A stretch of DNA of 64,000 nt, from NCBI GenBank assembly GCA_007922305.1, contig ML677351.1, positions 14,550,749-14,614,748 on the forward strand. Reading direction: 5' to 3'. How positions within the stretch are numbered: the stretch's first letter is position 1; the number at the start of each line of letters is the position of its first letter. This DNA comes from Dermatemys mawii (lineage: Eukaryota > Chordata > Testudines > Dermatemydidae). The translations under genes and the position numbers were made by a program. Positions 34,101 to 42,388 of the stretch are shown here, piece by piece. Under the pieces are notes generated by a model. The model worked only from the letters and a program-made list of their open reading frames with translations, was not told the DNA's origin and did not search any database.

Positions 34101-35829
34101 AGAGCAAAGAAGAATATGTTACTCTGAGGGCAGATCTCATGGCAAATAGAACCCTGCGTAGATTTGTGAAGTAGTTCATAACTATTAAAGTGCATCAAAA
34201 TTTAAAATGGTTTTACTCAAACAAGTTATGTGACCTTCATATTATAGAATCAGAGGGGTAGCCGTGTTAGTCTGGGTTTGCAGAAGTGACAGAGAGTCCT
34301 GTGGCACCTTAAAGACTAACAAAAGTATTGAAGCATAAGCTTTCTGGATACTAGCCCACGAAAGCTTATGCTTCAATACTTTTGTTAGTCGCTTCTTCAT
34401 ATTATAGTGGCTCCTATTCTGTGTGAATACATGTTACACCCCTTTTCACTTCTAGGTTCCTTGAATAGGCCTTTCTCTGACCAGTAGGATGGAGCAGTGT
34501 CCCCCCATGAAGGTCCTGATACAAAGCACATTGAAACTGATGGAAAATCTCCCTTCCATTTCAGTTGGTTTGGATCAGTCCCTTGGAACCATTTGAATTT
34601 CTGCAAAATCTTGTCCAGTGCTCTCAGGGAGCTTTCTCTCAATAAGTACTGGCCCCTGTTATAGGGTGGCAGAACAGTGGAGGGCAGTTTCCCTGGTGCC
34701 AGACATTTCATCCTGTGCTGAACATTCAGATGGGAAATTTTGAGAACAATCAGATGACTTGGGCTCGAGTTTATATTTTTAAGATTTGAAAATATCTAGC
34801 AAGATGCCTTTAACTTTTATTCTAGATAGGAACTTTATATTTTTACAAAAATTAAAAAGAGCTTATGCTTAGCTTCAGTGCTCAGCCTTTGCCAGCCAAA
34901 ACCCAACCAGATGGCAACTGCAACTGATCTGGGTAGTGTAAAGTGATGCTCCAAAGACATCACATACCACATGGTTGAATTATGCCACATGCTTGAGCAG
35001 TTACTTAGCTGCATGAGGTTGATAACATACAGTTACTGTGGAACAGATCCTGGTTTTCCAGAAGCAGATAAAGCCAGTTTTTTGCAGGCTGTCTGACAAT
35101 GAGTTAGGATTATACATTATATAATGCATTAAAATATTTCATAACATCTATTCTTTTCTTTTGTGTGACATATCTTGTTAAAAGAAACTCTGGATTCCTT
35201 TTAGATAGAGATGTGTTAGGGAGAGAGAGGTTAAAAATGAATAGCAAAAAACTTTTAGACCCTTCTCTATTCTTTGGGATAGTGAGAGGATCCTCCCTCT
35301 TCTGTGCTTAGTTCTGCCAGCCTCAGTAACACCAAATCCCATTTTCAACTGATTTGTGAATCTTCTTATGTTGGGTTGAAGTAAGAGGAAGGAATCTTTA
35401 GTCATGGGAAGAGGGCTATGCTCATAGGAGAGAAAACTAAAATTCTGTTACACTTTGCTGCATTCCTCTGTGCTGTTAATGCTAATGTTCTCTTCCCTGC
35501 ACTTTTCTTCCCTTTTAGCTCTTGCATCTGGTGGCTCTCTTCCAATAACATCACTGGATGCAACTGGGAACTTGGTGTTTGCCAATGCTGGAGGTACTCC
35601 TAACATCGTAACTGCCCCGTTGTTCCTGAACCCTCAGAACCTTTCTCTGCTCACCAGCAACCCAGTTAGCTTGGTCTCTGCAGCTGCCGCCTCCGCAGGG
35701 GCCTCTGGACCAGTCGCCAGCCTTCATGCCACCTCCACCTCAGCCGAGTCCATCCAGAACTCTCTCTTCACAGTGGCCTCCGCCAGTGGGGCCACTTCCA
35801 CCACCACTACTGCCTCCAAGGCACAGTGA
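3994..35829 (+). CDS. POU2F1: POU2F1 (Oct-1) coding region, eleven exons, 5' part outside window
   Basis: Join: 3994-4120, 5829-5923, 8729-8902, 16569-16710, 25663-25808, 28519-28698, 31125-31230, 32162-32510, 33321-33409, 35519-35829, with earlier exons to the left of the window. (Counting the last block as coding plus stop, ten blocks are listed; an eleventh was not resolved.) The product is the ubiquitous POU-family transcription factor that binds the octamer ATGCAAAT in snRNA, histone H2B and immunoglobulin promoters. Visible parts in order: a Gln-rich activation region, a Ser/Thr/Pro linker, the POU-specific domain, a basic linker, a POU homeodomain with the recognition-helix motif [10 protein letters not shown], and a long Ser/Thr/Ala-rich C-terminal region ending in TTTASKAQ. 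All borders are GT/AG, phases match throughout and no in-frame stop was found. The N-terminal exons and promoter are not in the window. Identity rests on near-complete agreement with the remembered vertebrate Oct-1 protein. Confidence 0.97.
4121..5828 (+). other. POU2F1 intron
   Basis: Mostly occupied by a DIRS fragment (about 4180-5292). The remaining 5293-5828 is unremarkable apart from a poly-T tract near 5738-5764. Confidence 0.85.
4180..5292 (+). mobile_element. DIRS-type retrotransposon fragment (tyrosine recombinase end plus terminal repeat)
   Basis: The + strand at 4291-4893 encodes about 200 residues of the C-terminal tyrosine recombinase of DIRS elements: [12 protein letters not shown], then [18 protein letters not shown], then [20 protein letters not shown]. 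The R, HxxR and Y catalytic positions are visible. A 4-base-unit GAAGAAGAAG run at 4963 and a terminal repeat follow, with TTTCGTAACTGGTGTTCTTT near 4995 and CTCAAAGAACATCAGTTACG near 5260. Upstream gag, RT and RNase H are missing. This is the longest open frame in the window but is not a host gene. Confidence 0.85.
5829..5923 (+). CDS. POU2F1: POU2F1 exon, Gln/Leu-rich region
   Basis: A 95-nt exon (2 nt plus 31 codons) follows TTTTCAG and ends CACAG|GTCAGT. It encodes [20 protein letters not shown] followed by [11 protein letters not shown], continuing the Gln-rich activation domain. The end phase is 0, matching the start of the next exon. Confidence 0.96.
5924..8728 (+). other. POU2F1 intron
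   Basis: Contains one short CR1 end (6560-6645). The rest is AT-rich intronic sequence in which I see nothing further. Confidence 0.8.
6560..6645 (-). mobile_element. CR1 3' end fragment
   Basis: TTAGAATATCAGGGTTGGAA followed by GGACCTCAGG and ATCTAGTCCAATCCCCTGCT is the antisense of the reptilian CR1 3' terminus. Confidence 0.8.
8729..8902 (+). CDS. POU2F1: POU2F1 exon, linker and first half of the POU-specific domain
   Basis: A 174-nt exon (58 codons, phase 0 at both ends) sits between CAACAG and GTAAAA. It starts [20 protein letters not shown], then a proline-flanked linker ([12 protein letters not shown]), then the start of the POU-specific domain ([20 protein letters not shown], ending FTQ). 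POU-specific helices contact the ATGC half of the octamer. Confidence 0.97.
12088..12330. mobile_element. hAT-like non-autonomous element nested in the DIRS copy
   Basis: It begins CCGGGGTGGGCAAATTTTTT and GGCCTGAGGGCCGCATTGGG, a hAT-type terminus and a core common in reptile genomes. The GC-rich C-tract core (CCCCTGCTTCTTGCCCCCTG) follows. The right end is not sharply defined. DIRS reverse-transcriptase sequence resumes near 12330, so the hAT element is younger than the DIRS insertion. Confidence 0.6.
14284..14327. repeat. perfect 20-bp inverted repeat, 4-nt loop
   Basis: TGCTCTGCAAATGTGAGAAA at 14284-14303 is the exact reverse complement of 14308-14327, with loop AGCA between. It lies in the recombinase remnant of the second DIRS copy; only the right arm fits the usual DIRS reading frame (SHICRAAIW). 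Confidence 0.95.
16569..16710 (+). CDS. POU2F1: POU2F1 exon, second half of the POU-specific domain
   Basis: A 142-nt exon (47 codons plus 1 nt) follows CTCTGCAG and ends GATGCAG|GTGAAT. It encodes [20 protein letters not shown] then [20 protein letters not shown] and EKWLNDA. The QTTISRFE stretch is the DNA-reading helix of the POU-specific domain, with its Gln, Thr and Arg contact residues all present. The final G starts the Glu codon completed in the next exon, 9 kb downstream beyond a DIRS insertion. Confidence 0.98.
17742..18081. mobile_element. hAT-like miniature element with internal palindromic units
   Basis: Ends are CAGCGGTTCCCAAACTGTG and, inverted, CAGGGATTCTCAAACTTTTT, a hAT-type terminal repeat pair. 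The core repeats a unit around GAGGACACTATTTTGCTCTA in alternating orientation, next to GTGCAAGGTCAC and its inverse GTGACCTTGCAT. No transposase remains. Confidence 0.75.
18685..18968. mobile_element. hAT-like miniature element
   Basis: Ends CGGCGGTTCTCAGTCTGGGG and, inverted, CAGGGGTTCTCAACCTTTTT form the terminal repeats. The flanking 8-mers GTCTAGAA (18677-18684) and GTTTAGAG (18969-18976) match at 6 of 8 positions, consistent with an aged 8-bp target duplication. The long antisense ORF through it is not a gene. Confidence 0.75.
19291..25406 (+). mobile_element. DIRS-type retrotransposon, near full length, inactivated
   Basis: The inverted terminal repeat at left (19291-19480) pairs with about 25235-25406 at right; shared blocks include CTTGTGCCCCAT and ACCACCCTCAG. 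In order on +: a gag-like region (20880-21870, with [23 protein letters not shown] sequence near 21540), reverse transcriptase (about 22085-22560, [14 protein letters not shown] and [10 protein letters not shown] in shifted frames), RNase H ([12 protein letters not shown] near 23020 and [10 protein letters not shown] near 23330) and tyrosine recombinase ([20 protein letters not shown] near 23990; [16 protein letters not shown] near 24920). Multiple stops and frameshifts make it non-functional. A CR1 interrupts the recombinase. Confidence 0.88.
24650..24896 (-). mobile_element. CR1 3' end nested in the DIRS recombinase
   Basis: AGAATATCAGGG near 24661, ATCATCTAGTCCAATCCCCT and CAGGCCAATGCTCAAACAGT are the antisense reptilian CR1 3' region. 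DIRS recombinase sequence stops at about 24650 ([14 protein letters not shown]) and resumes after about 24897 (EVCRAATW), so the CR1 inserted later. Confidence 0.85.
25663..25808 (+). CDS. POU2F1: POU2F1 exon, inter-domain linker and homeodomain N-terminal arm
   Basis: A 146-nt exon (2 nt plus 48 codons) follows CTCATTCAG and ends CTGGAG|GTCAGT. It encodes a serine-rich flexible linker ([20 protein letters not shown]), then the basic arm RRRKKRTS that runs along the minor groove, and homeodomain helix 1 ([15 protein letters not shown]). The end phase is 0. Confidence 0.97.
26060..26215 (+). repeat. MIR-like SINE relic
   Basis: The order GGACTGGGAGTCAGAACTC, then GTCACTGATTTGCTGTGATA, then CTTAGCCAAATCA, then CTCTGCCTCTTTCCTCAGAT, ending TTTGTAAAAT, follows the MIR/CORE-SINE consensus in the forward direction. 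Confidence 0.65.
26379..27035. mobile_element. possible solo LTR remnant
   Basis: It opens TGTCACAGAGTGTACTTGCC and closes near CCCTTAAAGGCCCAGCCCCC, resembling the ends of reptilian LTRs I have seen. GGTTTATTAACC-like and GGCCTGAA-type interior segments are only suggestive, no tRNA primer site is adjacent, and no internal coding region is present. Low confidence. Confidence 0.3.
28519..28698 (+). CDS. POU2F1: POU2F1 exon, homeodomain helices 2 and 3
   Basis: A 180-nt exon (60 codons, phase 0) sits between TTTTTCAG and GTAAGA. It encodes [20 protein letters not shown], then [20 protein letters not shown], then a Ser/Gly stretch ending [11 protein letters not shown]. Recognition helix 3 has the POU-class Cys next to the invariant Asn (WFCNRR). 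Compared with the mammalian protein as I remember it, one Ser in FPSPTSL is Cys here, outside the DNA-binding fold. Confidence 0.98.
29870..30110. repeat. degraded ancient interspersed repeat
   Basis: GGCCATTGAAAGCCTTGAAG then ATAAAGACCAAAACCTTGAA and GCCTGGTGGACAGGTTTAAT resembles a widely dispersed ancient vertebrate repeat of the L2/CR1 group. The family cannot be fixed by eye. Confidence 0.3.
30150..30505 (-). mobile_element. degraded CR1-like fragment
   Basis: Text such as CAGCCCTTTAATCATGTTGG then TTGATTTTCTCTGAATTCCC matches the antisense of the CR1 ORF2 C-terminal region, parallel to the better copy at 650-1000. Confidence 0.45.
31125..31230 (+). CDS. POU2F1: POU2F1 exon, Thr/Ser/Val-rich C-terminal region
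   Basis: A 106-nt exon (35 codons plus 1 nt) follows CCTCTAG and ends GTCACAG|GTAAGA. It encodes [20 protein letters not shown] then [15 protein letters not shown]. The region is low-complexity C-terminal activation sequence. The split Gly codon is completed by GC of the next exon. Confidence 0.96.
31231..32161 (+). other. POU2F1 intron
   Basis: No repeat or gene is recognised. It ends in a short pyrimidine-poor acceptor (CCATCTTCCAG). Confidence 0.75.
32162..32510 (+). CDS. POU2F1: POU2F1 exon, large Ser/Thr/Ala-rich activation region
   Basis: A 349-nt exon (2 nt plus 115 codons plus 2 nt) follows CTTCCAG and ends GCTGG|GTAAGG. It starts [20 protein letters not shown], includes [20 protein letters not shown], and has a six-alanine tract ([14 protein letters not shown]), then [20 protein letters not shown]. 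The poly-Ala tract is coded by GCA repeats plus GCC GCG and could vary in length between individuals. Confidence 0.96.
32511..33320 (+). other. POU2F1 intron
   Basis: Holds a MIR-like relic (32622-32815). The rest is unremarkable. Confidence 0.75.
32622..32815 (-). repeat. MIR-like SINE relic
   Basis: TTATCCCCATTTTATAGATG then GATGAAGCTGGAAGGTTTAG and TGACTTGATCAATCA, ending AGTGACTGAGCTGGG, is the antisense MIR/CORE-SINE pattern. Confidence 0.7.
33321..33409 (+). CDS. POU2F1: POU2F1 exon, C-terminal region
   Basis: An 89-nt exon (1 nt plus 29 codons plus 1 nt) sits between ATCACAG and GTTAGT. It encodes [20 protein letters not shown] then SNSTLATIQ. The phase links to CT of the last exon to form the Ala of IQALASGG. 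Confidence 0.95.
33549..33575. repeat. (TTTA)n simple repeat
   Basis: About six tandem TTTA units follow a T run. Confidence 0.9.
34248..34394 (+). mobile_element. tRNA-type SINE with inverted-duplicated 3' part
   Basis: It begins AATCAGAGGGGTAGCCGTGT and TAGTCTGG, then GTCCTGTGGCACCTTAAAGA, a head typical of turtle SINEs. It is flanked by a perfect 13-bp direct repeat CTTCATATTATAG (34235-34247 and 34395-34407). The 3' part is a perfect palindrome: 34314-34344 is the exact reverse complement of 34360-34390, with a 15-nt loop. Confidence 0.85.
35519..35829 (+). CDS. POU2F1: POU2F1 last coding exon with stop codon
   Basis: Coding starts after CCCTTTTAG and ends with TGA at 35827-35829. It encodes [20 protein letters not shown], then [20 protein letters not shown], then [20 protein letters not shown], and ends [14 protein letters not shown]. 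This is the conserved C-terminus of the long Oct-1 isoform. The exon continues without a recognisable donor into the 3' UTR. Confidence 0.97.
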
Positions 35830-36018
35830 GCCGGGCTGAGCTGTGCTACCACCAGCCTGTTTCACTCTGCAGTGGGATTGGCTGCCAACTGGGTTTATAA
35901 ACTGAAAAATGTGATCGGCTTCCTCTCGCCATGTTTCTGGGGACAAGGGAGAGACGGAAAAGTATAAAAACAAAACAGGAAGGATTTAAAGCTGGGACAG
36001 ACATTTGCCTAATTTTAT

Positions 36019-36024
36019 AATAAA
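36019..36024 (+). terminator. candidate proximal poly(A) signal of POU2F1
   Basis: A canonical AATAAA lies about 190 nt after the stop codon. It would give a short-UTR transcript. The evidence is the hexamer and its position only. Confidence 0.3.
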
Positions 36025-36077
36025 CACTGTCTTTTCAGGATTGCTTCATGGATCGGAGAGCTTTCTAACCAAAAATG

Positions 36078-36117
36078 TAAAAAACAAAAAACAAAAAAAC
36101 AAAAAAACAAAAAAAAG
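36078..36117. repeat. A-rich (A5-7C)n repeat
   Basis: Runs of A separated by single C within the probable 3' UTR, about 60 nt after the proximal AATAAA. Confidence 0.85.
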
Positions 36118-36370
36118 TGAAAGGACTACTTATCATTTCCAGCAGTCACAATGACAAGTTAAGGTGGGTTATCAACTCAAACATAGGAAGGGGATTTCTT
36201 AGTTCTTTTGGTCTAAATATCTTTTTTTTTTTTTTTTTTAATTATCATTTTATAGGTCTGTTGTACAGGCCGTTATGTCATACAAGGTGTTTATAATCGT
36301 ATCAATCGTGTTGGGGGTTCCTTTCTTAACTGGTACAATTTAGGCAGGCCTGTATTACTGGTGTATCTCT

Positions 36371-36407
36371 ATTATTATTATGGTTATTATTATTATTATT
36401 ATTATTT
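36371..36407. repeat. (ATT)n microsatellite
   Basis: Tandem ATT units with one GG interruption. Confidence 0.9.
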
Positions 36408-37156
36408 TTATATATATGGTTTGGACGCGTTTGTCTTTGCTCCTGGACTGTTTTCAGTGAGCTCCCAGGTCATGAGGAGGGGGAGAGAAGAGGGAAACAT
36501 GAGGAGGCTTACTGTCGTAATCTCCTGGGAGCATTCCTCACAGTTTCCTCATCCTTGAACTTGTTTTACAGTGACTTATACAGAGGTATCGAGAGAGATT
36601 ATTTTCACTGCTTTTGCAGGAAGCTCAGTGGAGAGGCAGCAAGTTGTGTGCAAACCTCCAGGCAAGTCTGTATTTTTATGGTGAGGGAGGTAGAATAACT
36701 TCTGTACTGCAGCTCTCCTTTACCCAACTGCTGAGGCTAACTGGCCAAATTTTACTCTGAGATGCATAATAATTGCTGATATTGACTTCAGAGAGCAAGA
36801 TTTGGCACGTAGAGCTCAGACTATTTCAGGCACCTGTTTGGGTGGTTTTACTGTATTGTTAGGATTTTGCCCCTTTAAAAAAAAAAAAATCCTCGAAATG
36901 CAAAGTTACCTGAGGATGCCAATATCACTAATATCTAAAGGCATCTACAATCCAAGCTTCCTACCAACTGACTTGGCACAGGATTTTGAAAAGTGAAACT
37001 GGCTTCTCTAATTAAAGGAATATTCCTTTGCATGTTTTTTGTTGTATACAGGGAGCTGCATTGGAACAGTTTTCCAATGGCAAGTGCGTCTATTTACAGG
37101 GATAGATGTCATGTCTATTGGAACAGAAGTTGCTGCCAACTTCATGCCAACACAAT

Positions 37157-37185
37157 CGCAAGGAAGCACTTTTGGCTTCCTTGCG
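37157..37185. repeat. perfect 11-bp inverted repeat, 7-nt loop
   Basis: CGCAAGGAAGC, loop ACTTTTG, then GCTTCCTTGCG. It would form a GC-containing hairpin in the probable POU2F1 3' UTR. Confidence 0.9.
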
Positions 37186-38706
37186 CTCTTGTTCTGTTCT
37201 AAATAGCTTGTAGGTTTTTTTCTCTACCACCCTGCGTGGCACTTTGGAAACAGAAGATAGTGACCAATCAGCTGGAATTACTCAGCCTGATGTGGGAAAT
37301 AGCACCAGTCTATCTCCTCAACACTGCGACTTTGCACACATCTTGGTGTTCTCATGTGGTCTCTGAGGCATGATTTTGCTACCTTGATCAAAATGGCAAT
37401 AAGCATCTCTGACAAGAGACTCCGTGTTGACTTGCTGACCTAGCTGTGTTTCCAGGATTGTTTCCAATCCACATAGCAAGGAGCATTTGAGAACAGAGAG
37501 CTTAGGAGAATGGATGAGGAAGAATAGTGGGTTTCCAGAGGTTACTGATGTATATTCTTTAATATATCAATTGAGTATCTGAACCAAAAAGATTTCTAAA
37601 GAGAAGACTGGATTGCTGCAGTGCAGTTCACTTTGAACTTTCCATTCCTGTTGGATTTAAAAGTTTCTGCCATGTGTTTAAAACACATTTACACTTAGCT
37701 ACGGTGGGTGTCAAGAGCAGCCTCTGTGGGTTTGGGTTTGGTTTGGAGGGGTAGGTGGGGTGTCACCAGGGAGTTTCAAGTTAGCCAGTTTATGCAGTTA
37801 TGTTCGCTTTTGCTGATCATCAAGGGGGATCTTGGAATCTCTCACCACCTGAGATCAATAAGACAGCAACTTAAACCCAACATACACTTTGGTCTGTGAC
37901 CTGAGTGTGTGGGCTTTACATTTATACTCAAATGGCAGAAACTCTTTGTCTTCTTCCCCTCACTCATGTTTTTCTCTGTTCACGCCTGACTTTCTCTCTA
38001 CCTTCCTGTTTCACAGATTATTTAAAATAATTATCCATAAAATTTCAAAGCTAGTGAACTGCAAGCAGGGAAACTAACAAATGTCCGTCCACCATTTTTA
38101 ATGTGTTCTTTGATTTTTTTTGTTTGTTTTTTAAAACTAAGCTTGAACCAAAGTCAATTTCTAGCAAGCTGCTGTACTAATGGACTAGTTTGTATAAGTG
38201 CAGTTCAGACGCAGAGAGGCGATAGATGCTACTGACAATTTCTTTTTCATTTGTCTTGTTTTTTATTAATTTTATATAAAAGTTGCTGCTTGTTTTAATC
38301 GTTTTTGGGGGGATTGATAATTTGTATATCCTTGGGGCAGACTCTTAACTTGATTTTTTTAACTAGTTTTTTTTTCTGTTTGTTTGTTTTGGTATGTAAA
38401 TAGAATGGCAATGTCAGGTGATTACTAATCCAAGTGGTCCCCCACTCCTCCACCCTACCGGTTAAATAAATCTAAGTATTCTGGTGGGACTGAATTCTCT
38501 GTGACTTCAGTCTGTGCAGAAGATTTTAGGGCTATGAATAATATAGAATATAAATTGCCCATAGTGTAACAGCTTTGGAGCAGTAAAAGGTATAGATGGG
38601 TATGATTCAGGGAGGAAGAAGTGGAAGAGGAGGAGATGTTGTTTTACCCACTGTTTTGGTCTAGAGGCCATAGGATTGACTATAGTTTCTACCAAAGGAA
38701 ATACAG

Positions 38707-38750
38707 GGCTGACTACAAGTCCCAAGACTACTTGGGACTTGTAGTCAGCC
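38707..38750. repeat. perfect 20-bp inverted repeat, 4-nt loop
   Basis: GGCTGACTACAAGTCCCAAG at 38707-38726, loop ACTA, and the exact reverse complement at 38731-38750. It lies in the probable POU2F1 3' UTR. Confidence 0.95.
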
Positions 38751-40067
38751 AAGTAAGAGGGCAGGAAATGCTGCAGCTACAACGCTTGCACTTGGGTCTG
38801 AAAATTCCCAGTCACCTCCAGGCACTCTTAAAAGTAAAATTTACCAAGAGCCTTTTTGTTAAAGGGCATTCGGATGATATCCTCTCCACTGTATCCTGTT
38901 TTCTGATGGATTTGGGACTTGGGGAGGGAAGTTCCTGTGCATTTATCTAGGAACTACAAAGAATGTGGGCCTTAATCAGCATAAAAACCTCTCTCCACAG
39001 TTCAAAGGGACTGTGCCATCAGTTGTCTGGATGATTTTTAACTTCTCATTCTTGTTGGTTTGTGGTTGAGAGTGGGGTGTGATGTATACATATCTGGAAC
39101 ACTAATGCAGCTTGGATGGTTATTTATTATAGAAAAATTATTTTTCCTGATTCCTTTTGCATTGGTCACATGGCTTTGGTGTGAGCACCTTAAACTCTCC
39201 TTCCCTCATCCTCTGCTACCCAATCACCCTTTAAGGGGTCCAGACTCTAGGGAACTTCTTAGTGGTCTTTTCTGAAAGAAACTGGAAACTTCAAGTAGCC
39301 ACATGTCCAGGGAGGTTTGGCTGAAAGGCTCTTCTTTTTGCCCTGGGGAACTGGCAGTAGATTGTCCTATCCTACCACATCTTCCATTTCCCCCCTTGGC
39401 TCAAGTCCAGTGTGTTTTTTACTTCCTATCATAGAACATGTCAATGTCCGATAGTAGCCCAGTTGTTCAGTTGATCTGCCTGAACCCTGGTCATCATTGG
39501 TAGTATTGTTTCCTCTTGTGGATGTTGGTCGTCTCTACTATTTTAGTTAAAGGACAGAGGAGAAGAACCCAGAGATGAGGTTGCGGTGGCATTATGTTTG
39601 CCTAGTGGGACTATGGATGCACGCTCTTTCATAACTTGAGATGGATGAATGATCGGGTATTGGAGTGTGGTGGAAATTGCTGTTTTAAACCTGAATCATG
39701 ACTGCCACAGAAACTAAAGTGTCTACAAGGAGATTCAATAGTGATTAGTGACATATGGACTTGGAGAATTAGAGACTGAGGATTTAAGGATTGGAATGGA
39801 AAAATATTGTCCCACAGATTCAGAAATTAGCCAACGGTGGCTGAGGGCATTATTTCGCAGTTGAGGTCAGTTTTTCATCCCAAAGGACGATAGTTTCTCT
39901 TTATAATCCAAAAATACAAGTCAATAGAGATGTCTTAGCAAAAAGGGTTTTCTGTTGCCCACAAATGTCATAGTCTTTGTCTTAAATCCATCACTGAGTG
40001 AACAAACTGTTCCTTTGTTGTTTGAGGGAATTCTCTGAGAATTTTGAATTCAATACAATTTCTTTCT

Positions 40068-40109
40068 CTCTCTGTCTCTCTCTGTCTCTCTCTCTCTCTC
40101 TCTGTCTTA
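40068..40109. repeat. TC-rich (TCTCTG/TC)n microsatellite
   Basis: Pyrimidine microsatellite of TC units with regularly placed TG. Confidence 0.9.
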
Positions 40110-42360
40110 TGCAAACAAACAAATAAAATCAGGCTTCGTTGTCCAGGGCCAGAAGAAATTCCTTAAAGCCCTTGTACATGGAAGGAAAAATTGCAAGTTA
40201 TCTGGTGCATCTTTCTCCACCACAACTCCATAAAAATCCAAATATGTAGGTGTCTGGGCTTGTTTTCTCATTTCCAAGTATATCTCATGGCAGGTAAAAG
40301 CTAGTAGGACAGACCGATTCACTTGATCATTTCCAAGGACAATTCGGATCTGTATATTAGGCCCGAGGAGGGACATATGTATGAAGAAACACAAGAAATA
40401 AATACCTCCCCAAAAAAGATATGGAGAAGGGAAGATACAGAAATGTTTATTCAGGAAAAAGTCTTAAAGGGTGGTTGTCATGTGAATTTTGGTAGAAAAC
40501 TCATTCAAGTTTGGTTCTGACAAATCTGAACCACTCAGCTGATCTCTGCCCCAGTAGTTAGGGGATGAAAGATTCAGGTGCTGTTCACACACATGCACAT
40601 ACTCGCCCTTAGATGGAATCTCCTGACAAATGTGAATTTTGGAAGGAATCCTAAGCCAGTTAAAAAAGATTATTAGTTTCTTTATTGACTTACCACCTAG
40701 TGTGTATGCGGGAATGCTACATAAAACATGTATGTGTGTATATGTATACATACTATACCAGTTAGTACTGAGATATACTCCCTACATAAGAGAAATCCTG
40801 GTTTATAATAGTTTTGTATTGTGCTCAGAGCCTAAGTACAATATAGTTTACATTTAAAAAATTGTTTTAATTGGGAGACTCATGACAACACATTATTGCC
40901 CTGGACCTACTCAAGCAAATCTTCTGCCTTCAATAAGGAAAGTGTAACAAATTAATTAAAAGCTATATCAGACTCCCTGCAAAAAATACCTTGGCATGAA
41001 GGTCATAACAACTGGGCTCTGATGGACTATCCATGGGAACACAATGGAAAGTAGAGAGTCCTCATGAAAATGCTCTGCTGGTAATACTGGACCACTGTGT
41101 TCAAGTCACTAATAAGACCATCCACCAGATTTTAACAGTTGTGATAGAGCCCAGAAATTGAGACATTGTCTTCAGTAACTTGAATCACATACCCTTGTAG
41201 GCTTCAAAAATTACATCTTTGAGTTTCACCTGGAAGTGAACTGGCTGTTATGGCCATAATGGAGAGATTTCTAAGGAAACCATTCAGGATGTATGTAATA
41301 AGACATATGTTAACTTACTTGGAAATGGGGTAACAATATTAATTTCAACATAAGTAGGAACAATATATGAACTCACAAGTTATCATGGCCTTCCTTTTGT
41401 TATGTTTGAGCATTCCACTGCCCCTCCACCCTCATCCCTTTCTTGATCATCTTCCCCATACAGCATGGGAGGAAGTTATTTTAGTCTATTGATTAAATGA
41501 AAACAAAATGTAACTTGGATCTATTGGTAATGTCTTTCCAATGGATTTCTTAAAAATCAAAATAACTTAGGCAACAAAAAAAAGAGGAAGAATAAGAGAC
41601 TCTTCTTATGCTCAGGGGGTAGCAGAGGAGTTTGTTACCAAAACAATTTGAGAGAATTCTCCCTGCACATCAGTAACAATGATTAGGTCAGTGATCATGA
41701 TTTACTGTTTTCTCTCAGGTCGCACAGCATAAAGCATAGGTTAATCCATATCTTTAAGTTGTGGCCTCTGGAAATAAATAGCTACTATTATAAAGAACAT
41801 CACTGAAGAGTTAGAGTTTTTTGTTCCTCTATTGGTTTATGTAGAAGATACACGGCAGATTCCATTTTTCCTCCTGATTGAAGTGTTGAAAGTGCAGAAG
41901 TGCTAAATCCAGTATGAAGCATATTCTTGGAGTGGAGTAATGTTCAGTAAAACAAAAAGACCGTTTTTTTTTCATGAAAACAGAACATCTTAGCTCCATA
42001 ACTGCTGGAGCCATGTAATGGAGGCACAATTAAAACAATTTCCAATTTACCTTAATTGTCAACTAATATTTTGCTAAATAAAATTGTTCTCTTCCCAGTT
42101 TGTAACCATACTTTACAAAACTGCCAGAAAGGAGCTCTTTTTGTAATGGAAATAGAGGCTTTGGGACAGACTAAATACTACATCAGATACTAGCTAATGA
42201 TGACATTTGGTTAAAAAAAATACCATTTCCAATTATCTTATGGTTATCTTTGGGCAAAATCCGAAATGTAAACTCTTGATATGTCCATTTAACTGTGTTA
42301 CGGCCAGTTAATCCTATTCTTCCTCAAGAGAGTAGAATTCAATCTATCTTCAGTTTGTAG

Positions 42361-42388
42361 GTATGTGTGTGTGGGTACACACACACAC
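42361..42388. repeat. back-to-back (TG)n and (AC)n repeat
   Basis: TGTGTGTGTG runs into GGGT and then ACACACACACAC, a near-palindromic dinucleotide repeat. Confidence 0.85.

Larger units (their letters stand above)
33410..35518 (+). other. POU2F1 intron
   Basis: Contains a (TTTA)n run (33549-33575) and a tRNA-type SINE with target duplications (34235-34407). Nothing else is recognised. Confidence 0.8.
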
